In this document: in pieces, positions 8,916-17,812 of the stretch
How the letters are laid out: each line of letters starts with the position of its first letter
Position numbering within the stretch: the first letter of the stretch is position 1
Origin: Saccharicrinis aurantiacus
GTDB lineage: Bacteria; Bacteroidota; Bacteroidia; Bacteroidales; Marinilabiliaceae
Reading direction: 5' to 3'
NCBI RefSeq assembly: GCF_001660705.2
Contig: NZ_LYBV02000031.1
Coordinates: forward strand, 186,001-250,000
DNA length: 64,000 nt
Translations under genes and position numbers: made by a program
The notes under the pieces: model-generated
Databases searched by the model: none
What the model was told of the DNA's origin: nothing
The model's input: only the letters and a program-made list of their open reading frames with translations

Positions 8916-9728
8916 ATGGCTTATATACCAACTATAAATGATATTAGGGATATAACACCATTACTATCAGAAAAACTTCATTTTGATTATACCAATTATG
9001 GCTTTTCTTTTTTAAAAAGAAGGTTTACTTTCCTTTTTCAAAAACTGAGCATTAAAAAGCTATCTCAATTTATTGATGGAATTCACGATGGCAGTTTATT
9101 AGATGATATTAATTATTTATTCCCAATACCTACCACTGAATTATTCAGAGATCCTTCATTTTGGAGGATATTAAGACAAAAGATAAATAAATACCATTCA
9201 GATAAGAAACTTGTATTTTGGCTTCCTGAGCTCTCTTCAAATGAAGAGTTATTTTCTTTATTAATAATAATTCAAAGTCTGAATGTTGGAGAAGATGTGA
9301 AAATCTACCTTAATATTAATAATCCACAAAGTAAATCAGATTTACTAAGCGGATATTTAGATATTAAAAACAAAGAACTAAATAAAAGCAATTTAAAAAG
9401 GTTGGATGATAAATTGAACGAGGATGATTTTATTCTTAATACAGAAGATGAATATTCTTTAAAGTCAGAGTTGCTAAAATCACTATCTGTTTTAGACGGT
9501 AACTTTACAGAAGCACAACCACCTAAGAATTCTGTATTTATGATTTTGTTCCGAAATACAATGGTTAATTATAATCTAAGGTTACAGAAAACTGTAGAAA
9601 GCTCTTTTGTTGAATGCCTTCAACCTGATGGCTTATTGGCATTAGGTATACAAGAAAGAATAAGTCCAAACTCAAATGAATATTTTCTATTCAATGAGAA
9701 TGAAAGCATATATAAAGTGATAAAATAA
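8916..9728 (+). CDS. Degenerate CheR-like protein, SAM-binding motif lost
   Basis: A 270-residue protein whose sequence follows the CheR at 8072 along its length: TTELFRDPSFW corresponds to TTDLFRDPDTW, and FRNTMVNYN to FCRNVMIYFD. The glycine-rich SAM motif has become FWLPELSSNEELF, and the acidic strand IATDLN has become YLNINN. It should not bind SAM in the normal way, yet the frame is intact over 270 codons, which points to a retained non-catalytic function such as receptor docking or a partner for CheR. ATG start one base after the upstream stop; its own stop overlaps the next ATG by one base, so it is translated as part of the module. Confidence 0.75.
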   Translation: MAYIPTINDIRDITPLLSEKLHFDYTNYGFSFLKRRFTFLFQKLSIKKLSQFIDGIHDGSLLDDINYLFPIPTTELFRDPSFWRILRQKINKYHSDKKLVFWLPELSSNEELFSLLIIIQSLNVGEDVKIYLNINNPQSKSDLLSGYLDIKNKELNKSNLKRLDDKLNEDDFILNTEDEYSLKSELLKSLSVLDGNFTEAQPPKNSVFMILFRNTMVNYNLRLQKTVESSFVECLQPDGLLALGIQERISPNSNEYFLFNENESIYKVIK

Positions 9729-10303
9729 TGACTGTATCTATAAACGATTATAAAGCCATTGTTATTGGAGGTTCAGCCGGAAGTTTTTCTGTTGTCTCTA
9801 AAATGCTTGCTAAAATTAAACCAGATTTTAAGTTGCCAATAATCATCTGTATGCATAGATTAAAACATGTGCGTTCAGGTTTGGTCGATAGTTTAAATAT
9901 TAAATCAAACATCCCGGTTGTTGAACCGTTTGATAAAGATAAAATTGAACCAGGGAAGGTTTATATCGCGCCATCAAATTACCATTTATTTATTGAGTTT
10001 GATAATACATTTTCATTGTCAACAGAAGGCGTCCATAATCATAGCAGACCAGCCATTGATTATACCTTAAGTTCAGCAGCAACTTCTTTCAGAGGTAAAT
10101 TAATAGGTATTATATTAACAGGAGCTAATAAGGATGGAGCCCAGGGTATGAAACAAATTCATACAAAAAATGGATATACAATTGTTCAGGATCCTAAAAC
10201 TTGTGATATAGTTACAATGCCCAAAGCTACTTTAGATCTATTCACTCCAAAGGCTATAATGAGCCCTGATGAGATTACCAATTTTTTAAATAATCTTGAA
10301 TAA
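9728..10303 (+). CDS. Stand-alone CheB-type methylesterase domain
   Basis: A 191-residue protein made only of a CheB methylesterase domain. The catalytic triad can be placed: Ser16 in GGSAGS, His43 in CMHRLKH and Asp137 in GANKDGAQG. There is no receiver domain, so CheA could not control it by phosphorylation as it does the CheB at 4979. It is translationally coupled to the degenerate CheR gene (TAATG overlap) and followed after 6 bases by a GAF gene. It probably removes methyl groups from a target methylated by the CheR at 8072; constitutive activity or control by the neighbouring GAF proteins is inference. Confidence 0.88.
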   Translation: MTVSINDYKAIVIGGSAGSFSVVSKMLAKIKPDFKLPIIICMHRLKHVRSGLVDSLNIKSNIPVVEPFDKDKIEPGKVYIAPSNYHLFIEFDNTFSLSTEGVHNHSRPAIDYTLSSAATSFRGKLIGIILTGANKDGAQGMKQIHTKNGYTIVQDPKTCDIVTMPKATLDLFTPKAIMSPDEITNFLNNLE

Positions 10304-10309
10304 TTCATT

Positions 10310-11050
10310 ATGAAAAGGAATCATAAACTACTTTATCTTATTGCTACGCTTGCATTCATATTTACTTTGTGTAAGTATGTTTTCACGCAATTTGAGGTTT
10401 CAGGATCATTTATAATTTTTGAAGGCTTTTCTTATGTTTTCTTCTTACTTATTATTTTTATAAGTGATCGAAGTTTATCTGAAAGTAGAAATGGTATTCT
10501 TAAACTAAATGAGAAAATTATTCAAAAAGACAAAGAATCTCAACGTAAAATTGAGGATTTAGAATCTCAATTAAAAGAATTCACAGAAGATGGTAAAGAG
10601 AAGGCAGATGATTCTAGTATTAGCTCTCTAAAAGGAGCTATTCTTAATTTAGATGATGCATCAACATTATTAAGCGAACTATCAAAGTTTTTTGAGATTG
10701 GATTAGCAATATGTTACATAAAGAAACAACCTTCTGAAGAATTTGTCGTAGAAGGACATTACGGTTTATCTGATGAAGTTGAAATTGAAAACTTTATACA
10801 AGGTGATGGCTTTAATGGCCAAGCAGTTGTTGATAAAAAGCCACTAGTGATTACAGATATTGATTCAGAATATTTTAATATTGAATCTTGTTCAGGTGCT
10901 GAAAAACCTTGCAATCTGTATTTGCTTCCTTTGGTAAAGAACGGAGAGACAATTGCCCTTTTTGAATTGGCTTCATTTGCTGATATACAAATACAGCATT
11001 ATTGGGAAGAAATTAATAATGTGATAATTGAATCAAAGCTCATTAACTAG
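10310..11050 (+). CDS. Small membrane GAF domain protein
   Basis: A 246-residue protein with two N-terminal transmembrane helices (about 7-24 and 32-50), a coiled coil (about 55-95) and a C-terminal GAF-type domain (about 105-245, with GDGFNGQAVVDKKPLVITDI as a GAF core). There is no output domain. It resembles the front half of the sensors at 6180 and 11056, so it may pair with them or present a ligand signal. It is 6 bases after the CheB-like gene and 5 bases before the SpoIIE protein. The ligand cannot be told from sequence. Confidence 0.78.
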   Translation: MKRNHKLLYLIATLAFIFTLCKYVFTQFEVSGSFIIFEGFSYVFFLLIIFISDRSLSESRNGILKLNEKIIQKDKESQRKIEDLESQLKEFTEDGKEKADDSSISSLKGAILNLDDASTLLSELSKFFEIGLAICYIKKQPSEEFVVEGHYGLSDEVEIENFIQGDGFNGQAVVDKKPLVITDIDSEYFNIESCSGAEKPCNLYLLPLVKNGETIALFELASFADIQIQHYWEEINNVIIESKLIN

Positions 11051-11055
11051 TAATT

Positions 11056-13668
11056 ATGCTCAATAGAGAAAAAATATTGAAAATTAAGAAAAGTATTGAT
11101 CTGTCCCTTATATCGGATAGCAATCTCTTTTTTCTTTGTTGCCTAGTGTTGTTGCTATTGCTAATTGTATGGGGTGGTTTTGTTAATTTTATTAACTCAC
11201 CTTTCTCAATGAATGCAATTGTACAAATTCATTCTTCATTACTTGTGTGGTTTGTTGATGCCTTGGTTTTATCAATCCCATTTATTTTAATATTAGTACT
11301 AGGCTATAATAAAGAAATTAGGAAAAGGTATAGTAAAGAAAATAGCTTGTTAAAGCAGGAAATTAAGACAAATCTCGATTTTATTGATGTTATCCGAAAT
11401 GGAAAAATCCAGAATTATATGGATAATAGTCAATTAAAATCCTCTCCATTATATCTTTTAGCTCGCGATTTAGATAAAACTAAAAGAAAGGAAGATGAGC
11501 AAAAATGGGTTACTGAAGGAAAAGAGCTATTAAATGATATTCTGCGAACGCACCGTAATATAGATAAGTTATCAATTGAAACCTTAAAGGGTATAATTAA
11601 TTATACAGGTGCCTCATTAGGCTCGTTTTATATATTTAGAGACGGCAAACTTATTAACAATGCCACTTATGCATATAGTCGTCAACGCTTCGAGAATCAA
11701 GAAGTATCCATTGGAAAAGGACTAGTTGGTCAAGTTGCGTTTGAAAAAGCCATGGTGTATAGAACCGAAATACCAGATGACTATTTTATTATAAAGAGTG
11801 GATTAATTGGAGATCAGAAACCAAAATCTTTAATTATTCTGCCTTTAATGCAAGAAGAAGAACTTCAAGGTATTATTGAATTAGGGTTTTTAGATAATAG
11901 TTTACCAAAATATAAATTAGAATTTGCCGAAGAGTTAAGTAGTATAATTGGTAGAACTATTTATGCGCAAAAGATTAATTATAAAACTGAGCGCCTATTA
12001 GAGGAGTCACAAAAAATGACTTTAACGCTTCAGAAAAATGAAGAGACCTTAAAAGAAAATGCTAAAGAGATGATGATTGCTCAAGAAGACCTGGAGCAGT
12101 CTAATCAGTTATTAGAAAGCAAAATACAAGAGGTGGAAAATGGACAGAAACGTTTGGTTGCTTTATTAACAAATGCTTCTGAGTTTATTTCTATTTACGA
12201 TGAGAATCAACGCTTGGTATTTGAAAGTCCATCTGTTAAACGTATTCTTGGTTATAGCGATGAAGATGAAGGAATATCAGGTATGGATCCTGATTTATTA
12301 ACTCCTAAAGGATATAAAACAATAAATAATCTATTCAAATACCTTAAGGCTACACCAGGAGGAGAAAGTACTGCGCAGTATGCCTATCTTAGAAAGAATG
12401 GTGAAAAGTTATTTTTAGAGACGAAGGGTAAAAACTTATTACATGATCCTGCCATTCGCGGTATAATCTTTAATACACAGGATATCACAGAACGTATTAG
12501 AGCTGAGAAAGAGGAGCGCATGAAAAGTAGAATGCAATCTTTATCAGAGAACTCGCCTGATATGATTATTCGTATTAACACCACAGGAAAAGTTGTTTAT
12601 GCCAATCCGGCTGTTGCTCAGTTTATTGGTTTGAGCATTGGTAAAATTGTGCGTAAGCGAATGAATGATATTGCTATTGACCCACGTTTCCTTGAGTTTG
12701 TTGAAACTGTTTTAACAAAAATAAAGGCTACTCGTCAGCAAATTATCGATGAAATTGAGATGGAAGCTGATGAAGGTACACGTGTAATGGGTATCAAAGC
12801 AATTCCAGAGCTTAATGATGAAAAAGACTTAGAATCGATCTTATTTGTGGCTCATGATATGACTGAGCTTAAAAAGATTGAGCAAGAAATAAAGGAAAAA
12901 AACAAGAAAATTTCTGATAGTATAAACTACGCACAACGTATTCAAACTTCCATATTACCAGACACTGCATTTATACAAAGGTACTTCCCACGCTCATTTA
13001 TGTTTTATCGACCTAAGGATGTGGTTAGTGGTGATTTCCCTTGGTTTGCTGAGAAAGATGGTAAACAATATATTGCGGCGGTTGACTGTACAGGTCATGG
13101 AGTACCAGGGGCTCTTTTATCCTTTATTGGTTATTTCCTATTAAATAATATTGTGAATATTGATGAAGGGTTAAATGCAGCTGAAATTCTCGAAGAACTT
13201 CATCAAGGCGTGCGCCATACCTTAAAACAGAACGAAGAAGGTAACAATGGAAGAGATGGAATGGATCTTGCACTATGTAAAATAGATAAAGAAAATCGCA
13301 TAATACAATTTGCAGGTGCGCATAATCCATTATATTTGCTCAGAAATGGCGAATTAATAGAATATAAAGGTAGTAGGAAAGGTATTGGAGGTAAACCTCT
13401 TTTAAAGAAGAAGGAGAAAGAGTTTGATAATCATGTAATAGAATATCAAGAAGGAGATAAATTATTTATTTTCTCAGATGGTCTTCCTGATCAATTAGGA
13501 GGAGAAAAAAGAAAGAAATATCAAACACGCCGAATAAGAGAGGCTTTAACCGAGAATGCAGATCATACTATGTCGCATTATTCGCGCCATTTTTCAGAAG
13601 AGTTTTATAGCTGGAAAGGCGAAGAGAAGCAGGTAGATGATGTATTGTTAATAGGAATTGAATTATAA
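11056..13668 (+). CDS. Membrane GAF-PAS-PAS SpoIIE-type protein phosphatase (SiaA-like)
   Basis: An 870-residue protein: two transmembrane helices (about 24-46 and 62-87), GAF (about 150-305), coiled coil, two PAS domains (about 370-480 and 490-605) and a C-terminal PP2C/SpoIIE phosphatase (about 620-868). The metal-binding acidic positions are present in SGDFPWF, AVDCTGHG, FSDGLPD and DDVLLIGI. The genes for SiaB and SiaC follow directly, which matches the Pseudomonas SiaABC arrangement where SiaA dephosphorylates SiaC. So this protein is predicted to turn a membrane or cytoplasmic signal into SiaC dephosphorylation. Sensor domains differ from Pseudomonas SiaA, so the name siaA is not applied. 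Confidence 0.9.
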   Translation: MLNREKILKIKKSIDLSLISDSNLFFLCCLVLLLLLIVWGGFVNFINSPFSMNAIVQIHSSLLVWFVDALVLSIPFILILVLGYNKEIRKRYSKENSLLKQEIKTNLDFIDVIRNGKIQNYMDNSQLKSSPLYLLARDLDKTKRKEDEQKWVTEGKELLNDILRTHRNIDKLSIETLKGIINYTGASLGSFYIFRDGKLINNATYAYSRQRFENQEVSIGKGLVGQVAFEKAMVYRTEIPDDYFIIKSGLIGDQKPKSLIILPLMQEEELQGIIELGFLDNSLPKYKLEFAEELSSIIGRTIYAQKINYKTERLLEESQKMTLTLQKNEETLKENAKEMMIAQEDLEQSNQLLESKIQEVENGQKRLVALLTNASEFISIYDENQRLVFESPSVKRILGYSDEDEGISGMDPDLLTPKGYKTINNLFKYLKATPGGESTAQYAYLRKNGEKLFLETKGKNLLHDPAIRGIIFNTQDITERIRAEKEERMKSRMQSLSENSPDMIIRINTTGKVVYANPAVAQFIGLSIGKIVRKRMNDIAIDPRFLEFVETVLTKIKATRQQIIDEIEMEADEGTRVMGIKAIPELNDEKDLESILFVAHDMTELKKIEQEIKEKNKKISDSINYAQRIQTSILPDTAFIQRYFPRSFMFYRPKDVVSGDFPWFAEKDGKQYIAAVDCTGHGVPGALLSFIGYFLLNNIVNIDEGLNAAEILEELHQGVRHTLKQNEEGNNGRDGMDLALCKIDKENRIIQFAGAHNPLYLLRNGELIEYKGSRKGIGGKPLLKKKEKEFDNHVIEYQEGDKLFIFSDGLPDQLGGEKRKKYQTRRIREALTENADHTMSHYSRHFSEEFYSWKGEEKQVDDVLLIGIEL

Positions 13669-13678
13669 ATACAAAAGT

Positions 13679-14269
13679 ATGGATATTAATAATCTGAATA
13701 GTCAGCAGGATGGTCATAGTTTTTTAGACTTTGCTTACCAGCTTTATAGAACTATGAAAACCAACGAAATTAGTTTGGTTTACGAAGGAGAAATTACGCA
13801 GGATATCACAAAGACATTCACTGCCATGACAGAGAAAAGTATGGCAAAGCACGAAGAGTCTAATGCTGTTCAGCGTAAAGTATTTAATGTTATGGTAGAG
13901 TGTTTACAAAATATTAGTAAACATGCTGATTCTATGGCTGAAGATACTGAAGAGGAGCGTAGAGGTATTGTTATGGTAAGTAGGGGTGATGATTGCTATA
14001 ATATTATTACAGGTAATGTGATAAGAAATAGTAAAGTTCCTGGCCTAACTGAGAATCTTGAACAAGTAAATTCTCTTGATAAAAAAGGTTTATCAGAGTT
14101 GTTTAAAACTCAGATGAAAGAAGGTAGGTTATCTGATAAAGGTGGTGCTGGACTTGGGTTAATTGATATAGCTAAGAAAACAGGAAGCACTTTAGGTTAT
14201 CAGTTTAAAGAAATAAACGATGAAGTTTCGTTCTTTATTTTAACATCAACTATTCACAGAAATAAATAA
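13679..14269 (+). CDS. siaB: SiaB-family protein kinase
   Basis: A 196-residue protein from the ATG at 13679; an upstream TTG at 13658 would overlap the phosphatase gene and is less likely. It has a GHKL ATP-binding fold of the SiaB family (DUF6272): an N-box-like VMVECLQNISKHAD and a glycine-rich GGAGLGLIDIA. In Pseudomonas aeruginosa SiaB phosphorylates the SiaC protein, opposing the SiaA phosphatase. Both partners flank this gene, 10 bases upstream and 17 bases downstream. Role by family and context: the kinase arm of a partner switch. Confidence 0.9.
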   Translation: MDINNLNSQQDGHSFLDFAYQLYRTMKTNEISLVYEGEITQDITKTFTAMTEKSMAKHEESNAVQRKVFNVMVECLQNISKHADSMAEDTEEERRGIVMVSRGDDCYNIITGNVIRNSKVPGLTENLEQVNSLDKKGLSELFKTQMKEGRLSDKGGAGLGLIDIAKKTGSTLGYQFKEINDEVSFFILTSTIHRNK

Positions 14270-14286
14270 ATATAAAAAATTCTATT

Positions 14287-14667
14287 ATGGAAGTTATCAA
14301 TATTCAGGGCACAGATGATACTCCTAACGTTATATTGGATAAGGACAACGGTAAGTTCGAATTCTCAGGAAGATCACTACCAGAAGATGTAAATTTATTT
14401 TACGAACCAATTCTTGAGTGGATCGATGGATATGCAGAAGCAGCGAATGATTCTACTGAAGTAAATATTAAACTAGAGTATTTTAATACTGCATCTTCAA
14501 AAATTATTTTGGATTTACTTTTAAAGTTCGAAGAAATTGTTGAAGCTGGCAACGATGTTAAAATTATTTGGCATTATCACGAAGAAGAAGAGGATATGCT
14601 AGAGGCAGGTGAAGAATATGCAGATATTGTGGATATTCCATTTGATTATATATCATACGCTGACTAA
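14287..14667 (+). CDS. siaC: SiaC-family regulatory phosphoprotein
   Basis: A 126-residue protein of the SiaC (DUF1987) family. The motif EYFNTASSK places a threonine at residue 68, the same number as the phosphorylated threonine of Pseudomonas SiaC. SiaC there binds and activates the diguanylate cyclase SiaD when unphosphorylated. No GGDEF gene is in this window, so the target here is unknown. The gene follows siaB by 17 bases and precedes an ABC transporter gene by 21 bases. The C terminus is rich in acidic residues. Confidence 0.92.
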   Translation: MEVINIQGTDDTPNVILDKDNGKFEFSGRSLPEDVNLFYEPILEWIDGYAEAANDSTEVNIKLEYFNTASSKIILDLLLKFEEIVEAGNDVKIIWHYHEEEEDMLEAGEEYADIVDIPFDYISYAD

Positions 14668-14688
14668 GCAAATTAAGTATAGTATCCT

Positions 14689-17600
14689 ATGAGTGAAGAA
14701 ATATTAAAGGCATTGATGCAGCTGTTTGGCTTAATAGCCAAACAAGATGACGGAGTTCAGGAAAGTGAACTTGATTTTGTTGAAACTTTTTTAAAGCAAC
14801 AGCTTAGTTCTGAGGCTGTAGAGGAGTATTATGCCTTGTTTAAAAAGCACTCAAAGGATAAAAAAAGCGCATTAAAACCTGAAGGTAAAGTACAACTTAC
14901 CTCAATGAAGGATTCGGTGCGTATTCTTGGTATTTGTAAAAAAATTAACAAGCAACTTAATAAAGAGCAGAAAGTTGTAGTTCTTGTTAGATTATACGAA
15001 TTAATAAATACCGATCGGAAATTTACCGATCAACGTATGGCTATTATAAATACTGTAGCCGACGTATTTAAGTTTACAGCTTTAGAAAAAGAACAGATTG
15101 AGGCCTTCGTAATAAACGATGATCTTGATAAACTTGATTTTGAAGACCTTTTGGTTATTAACTCAACAGATAAGGTTGGCGTTAACCGCGAGCATATTCA
15201 ATCAGGAAAGTTAAATGGAAACGTTCTTATTCTAAGAGTAAAAAGCTCTAATTTATATTTCCTTCGATATACTGGTGATCAAGATATTTTCTTGAATGGA
15301 TTACTGCTAAATAGTCGTAGAATATACTTATTTCCAAAAGGTAGTTTTATTAAGTTACCTACAGGTACTCCAATTTACTATACCGATGTAGTTGGTCATT
15401 TTATGACAGATGCATCGACACCAAGAATATCTTATAAAGTAAACGATTTAGGTTTTACTTTTAAGAATGGAGGTATAGGTCTACGTGATGTAAATATCGC
15501 AGAAGAGCACGGACGTTTAGTTGGAATAATGGGCGCCAGTGGTGCGGGTAAAACAACTTTGCTCAATGTACTTTCAGGCACAGAGTCTCCTACAACGGGA
15601 ACTGTTGAAATTAATGGTGTGAATATGCACACCAATAAAGACGATGTTGAAGGAGTAATTGGTCTTATCCCTCAGGATGACCTTTTAATTGAAGAGCTAA
15701 CTGTTTTTGAAAATCTTTATTATAATGCAAAACTTTGTTTTAAAGATAAAGGTGAGGAAGAAATTAATCAGTTAGTCAACGATACGCTGCAAAGCCTAGG
15801 TTTATTTGAAAGAAGAAATCTAAAAGTTGGATCTCCATTAAATAAAATGATTAGTGGTGGACAGCGTAAGCGTTTAAATATTGCGCTTGAATTAATTAGA
15901 GAACCAGCTATCTTATTTGTTGATGAACCTACTTCGGGTTTATCATCACGAGATTCAGAAAATGTAATGAATTTGCTAAGAGAGTTAACCCTAAAGGGAA
16001 AGTTAATTTTCGTAGTAATTCATCAACCTTCGTCAGATATCTTTAAGATGTTTGATAAAATGTTTATCCTAGATACTGGAGGTTATCCTGTATATTATGG
16101 TAATCCAAGTGAATCGCTAATTTATTTTAAACAGTTAGACGCACAAATTAATAGCGATCAAGGTGAGTGTCCTTCTTGTGGTAATTTAAATCCTGAGTTA
16201 TTATTCAATATCATTGATGCTAATGTAATTGATGAATATGGTAATTACACAAACAAACGAAAAACATCTCCTCCTGAGTGGCATAAACACTATAAACAGA
16301 ATATTACAATTCCTGTTCTCGAAGAAGTAAATGATGCACCTCCTAAGTCTTTAAATATCCCTACATGGATTAAGCAATTTAGTATTTATACTTTGCGTGA
16401 TTTTTGGTCAAAAGTAAGTAATAAACAATATTTGCTTCTGAACTTATTAGAAGCCCCAGTTTTAGGCTTTATTCTAGCATTTTTAATTCGATATATTGTA
16501 GATCCAGAATCGAACATATATATATTCAGAGATAATCAGAACATCCCTCCATATATATTTATGGGAATAGTGGTTGCTCTATTTTTCGGTCTCATTGTAA
16601 GTGCCGAAGAAATATTTAAGGATGCTAAAATACTGAAACGCGAAGCATTTCTAAACCTTTCTAGGTCAAGTTATCTTGTTTCAAAAATTCTTATTCTATT
16701 TACAATCTCAGCCATACAAATGGCACTGTTCGTAGCTGTAGCTAATTCCATTTTGGGCATTCAAGATATGTATTTTGAATTCTGGCTCGCATTATTTACC
16801 GTTTCCGCATTCGCTAATATATTAGGATTAATACTATCCGCATCATTTAACTCAATTGTTACCATATATATACTAATTCCATTAGTAATGATACCTCAAA
16901 TGGTGTTAGGTGGTGCAATGTTTACCTTTGATAAACTTAATAGAGATATATCAAGTCCTGACAAAGTACCTTTTGTTGCTGAGTTTATGCCTTCACGATA
17001 TATTTACGAGGGATTAATTGTTGACCAGTTTAAACACAATGTATACCAGAGTCAATTCTTTGAGATTGATCAAGAGCAAAGTGTAACCGATTTTAAGGTG
17101 GTTTATTATTTGCCCGAGCTAGAATTACTTTTAGATAGATGTAATAGTCATTTATTGGGGAAAGGTGAAAATGATGCCAAGCAGTTCAAAAATGATTTAG
17201 CCTTAATTCAGAACGAACTTTCTAAAGAGAATAAAAGAGTTAGTGAGATATCTTTTAATGATATTTCTGCCATTACAGTTGATAATTTTTCAGAGGACCT
17301 TTATCAATCTATTAAAAATCATTTAGCTACTTTAAAAAGCTACTATTCCGACCGATTTGTTAAAGCTAATAATCTTAAAGAAAGAAAGATTGGACTTCTA
17401 ATTCAAAAGATTGGTAAAGAAAGATTTAATGGAGTTAAGGATACTTATCTTAATGAAAGTATTACTGATATTGTATGTAAAACATTTGAAACTAATAAGT
17501 TATTGCGTGATGGTGATAAGTTAATTCAGAATGTTGAGCCAATATATCAAAGGCCTGAACCCGAAGGGTTTTTCTCATTCAGAACACATTTCTTTGCTCC

Positions 17601-17754
17601 AAATAAACATTTTGCTGGCAAGTATTACGAAACCTTATGGTTCAATATTGTAATGGTATGGATCTGTACTTTAATATTATATGCGGTTTTATATTTTGAT
17701 TTATTACGTAAGAGTTTTAAAATCATCAGTGAAATTAAAATATTAAAAAGGTAA
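14689..17754 (+). CDS. ABCG-like transporter with TerB-like and FHA-like N-terminal regions
   Basis: A 1021-residue protein. Residues about 1-140 are helical and resemble TerB-type domains; about 160-245 is a beta-rich segment that looks FHA-like (NREHIQSGKLNGN) but this is a weak call. The ATPase (about 255-480) has Walker A GASGAGKTTL, signature ISGGQRKRLN, Walker B ILFVDEPTSG and H-loop VIHQPSSD. An ABC2/ABCG membrane domain follows (about 575-780), then a long soluble insert and a final helix near 985-1005. Nucleotide-binding and membrane domains on one chain suggest a half-transporter acting as a dimer. Substrate unknown. Placement 21 bases after siaC suggests it belongs to the operon. 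Confidence 0.85.
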   Translation: MSEEILKALMQLFGLIAKQDDGVQESELDFVETFLKQQLSSEAVEEYYALFKKHSKDKKSALKPEGKVQLTSMKDSVRILGICKKINKQLNKEQKVVVLVRLYELINTDRKFTDQRMAIINTVADVFKFTALEKEQIEAFVINDDLDKLDFEDLLVINSTDKVGVNREHIQSGKLNGNVLILRVKSSNLYFLRYTGDQDIFLNGLLLNSRRIYLFPKGSFIKLPTGTPIYYTDVVGHFMTDASTPRISYKVNDLGFTFKNGGIGLRDVNIAEEHGRLVGIMGASGAGKTTLLNVLSGTESPTTGTVEINGVNMHTNKDDVEGVIGLIPQDDLLIEELTVFENLYYNAKLCFKDKGEEEINQLVNDTLQSLGLFERRNLKVGSPLNKMISGGQRKRLNIALELIREPAILFVDEPTSGLSSRDSENVMNLLRELTLKGKLIFVVIHQPSSDIFKMFDKMFILDTGGYPVYYGNPSESLIYFKQLDAQINSDQGECPSCGNLNPELLFNIIDANVIDEYGNYTNKRKTSPPEWHKHYKQNITIPVLEEVNDAPPKSLNIPTWIKQFSIYTLRDFWSKVSNKQYLLLNLLEAPVLGFILAFLIRYIVDPESNIYIFRDNQNIPPYIFMGIVVALFFGLIVSAEEIFKDAKILKREAFLNLSRSSYLVSKILILFTISAIQMALFVAVANSILGIQDMYFEFWLALFTVSAFANILGLILSASFNSIVTIYILIPLVMIPQMVLGGAMFTFDKLNRDISSPDKVPFVAEFMPSRYIYEGLIVDQFKHNVYQSQFFEIDQEQSVTDFKVVYYLPELELLLDRCNSHLLGKGENDAKQFKNDLALIQNELSKENKRVSEISFNDISAITVDNFSEDLYQSIKNHLATLKSYYSDRFVKANNLKERKIGLLIQKIGKERFNGVKDTYLNESITDIVCKTFETNKLLRDGDKLIQNVEPIYQRPEPEGFFSFRTHFFAPNKHFAGKYYETLWFNIVMVWICTLILYAVLYFDLLRKSFKIISEIKILKR

Positions 17755-17812
17755 CCTTTTCTTTCTTAATCGAGTATATAACAAAACGTCTTTTATAAAA
17801 ACGAAACTTATC

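Noticed and set aside
13658-13678. TTG start for siaB overlapping the phosphatase gene
   Set aside because: The ATG at 13679 gives the family N terminus and avoids the overlap.
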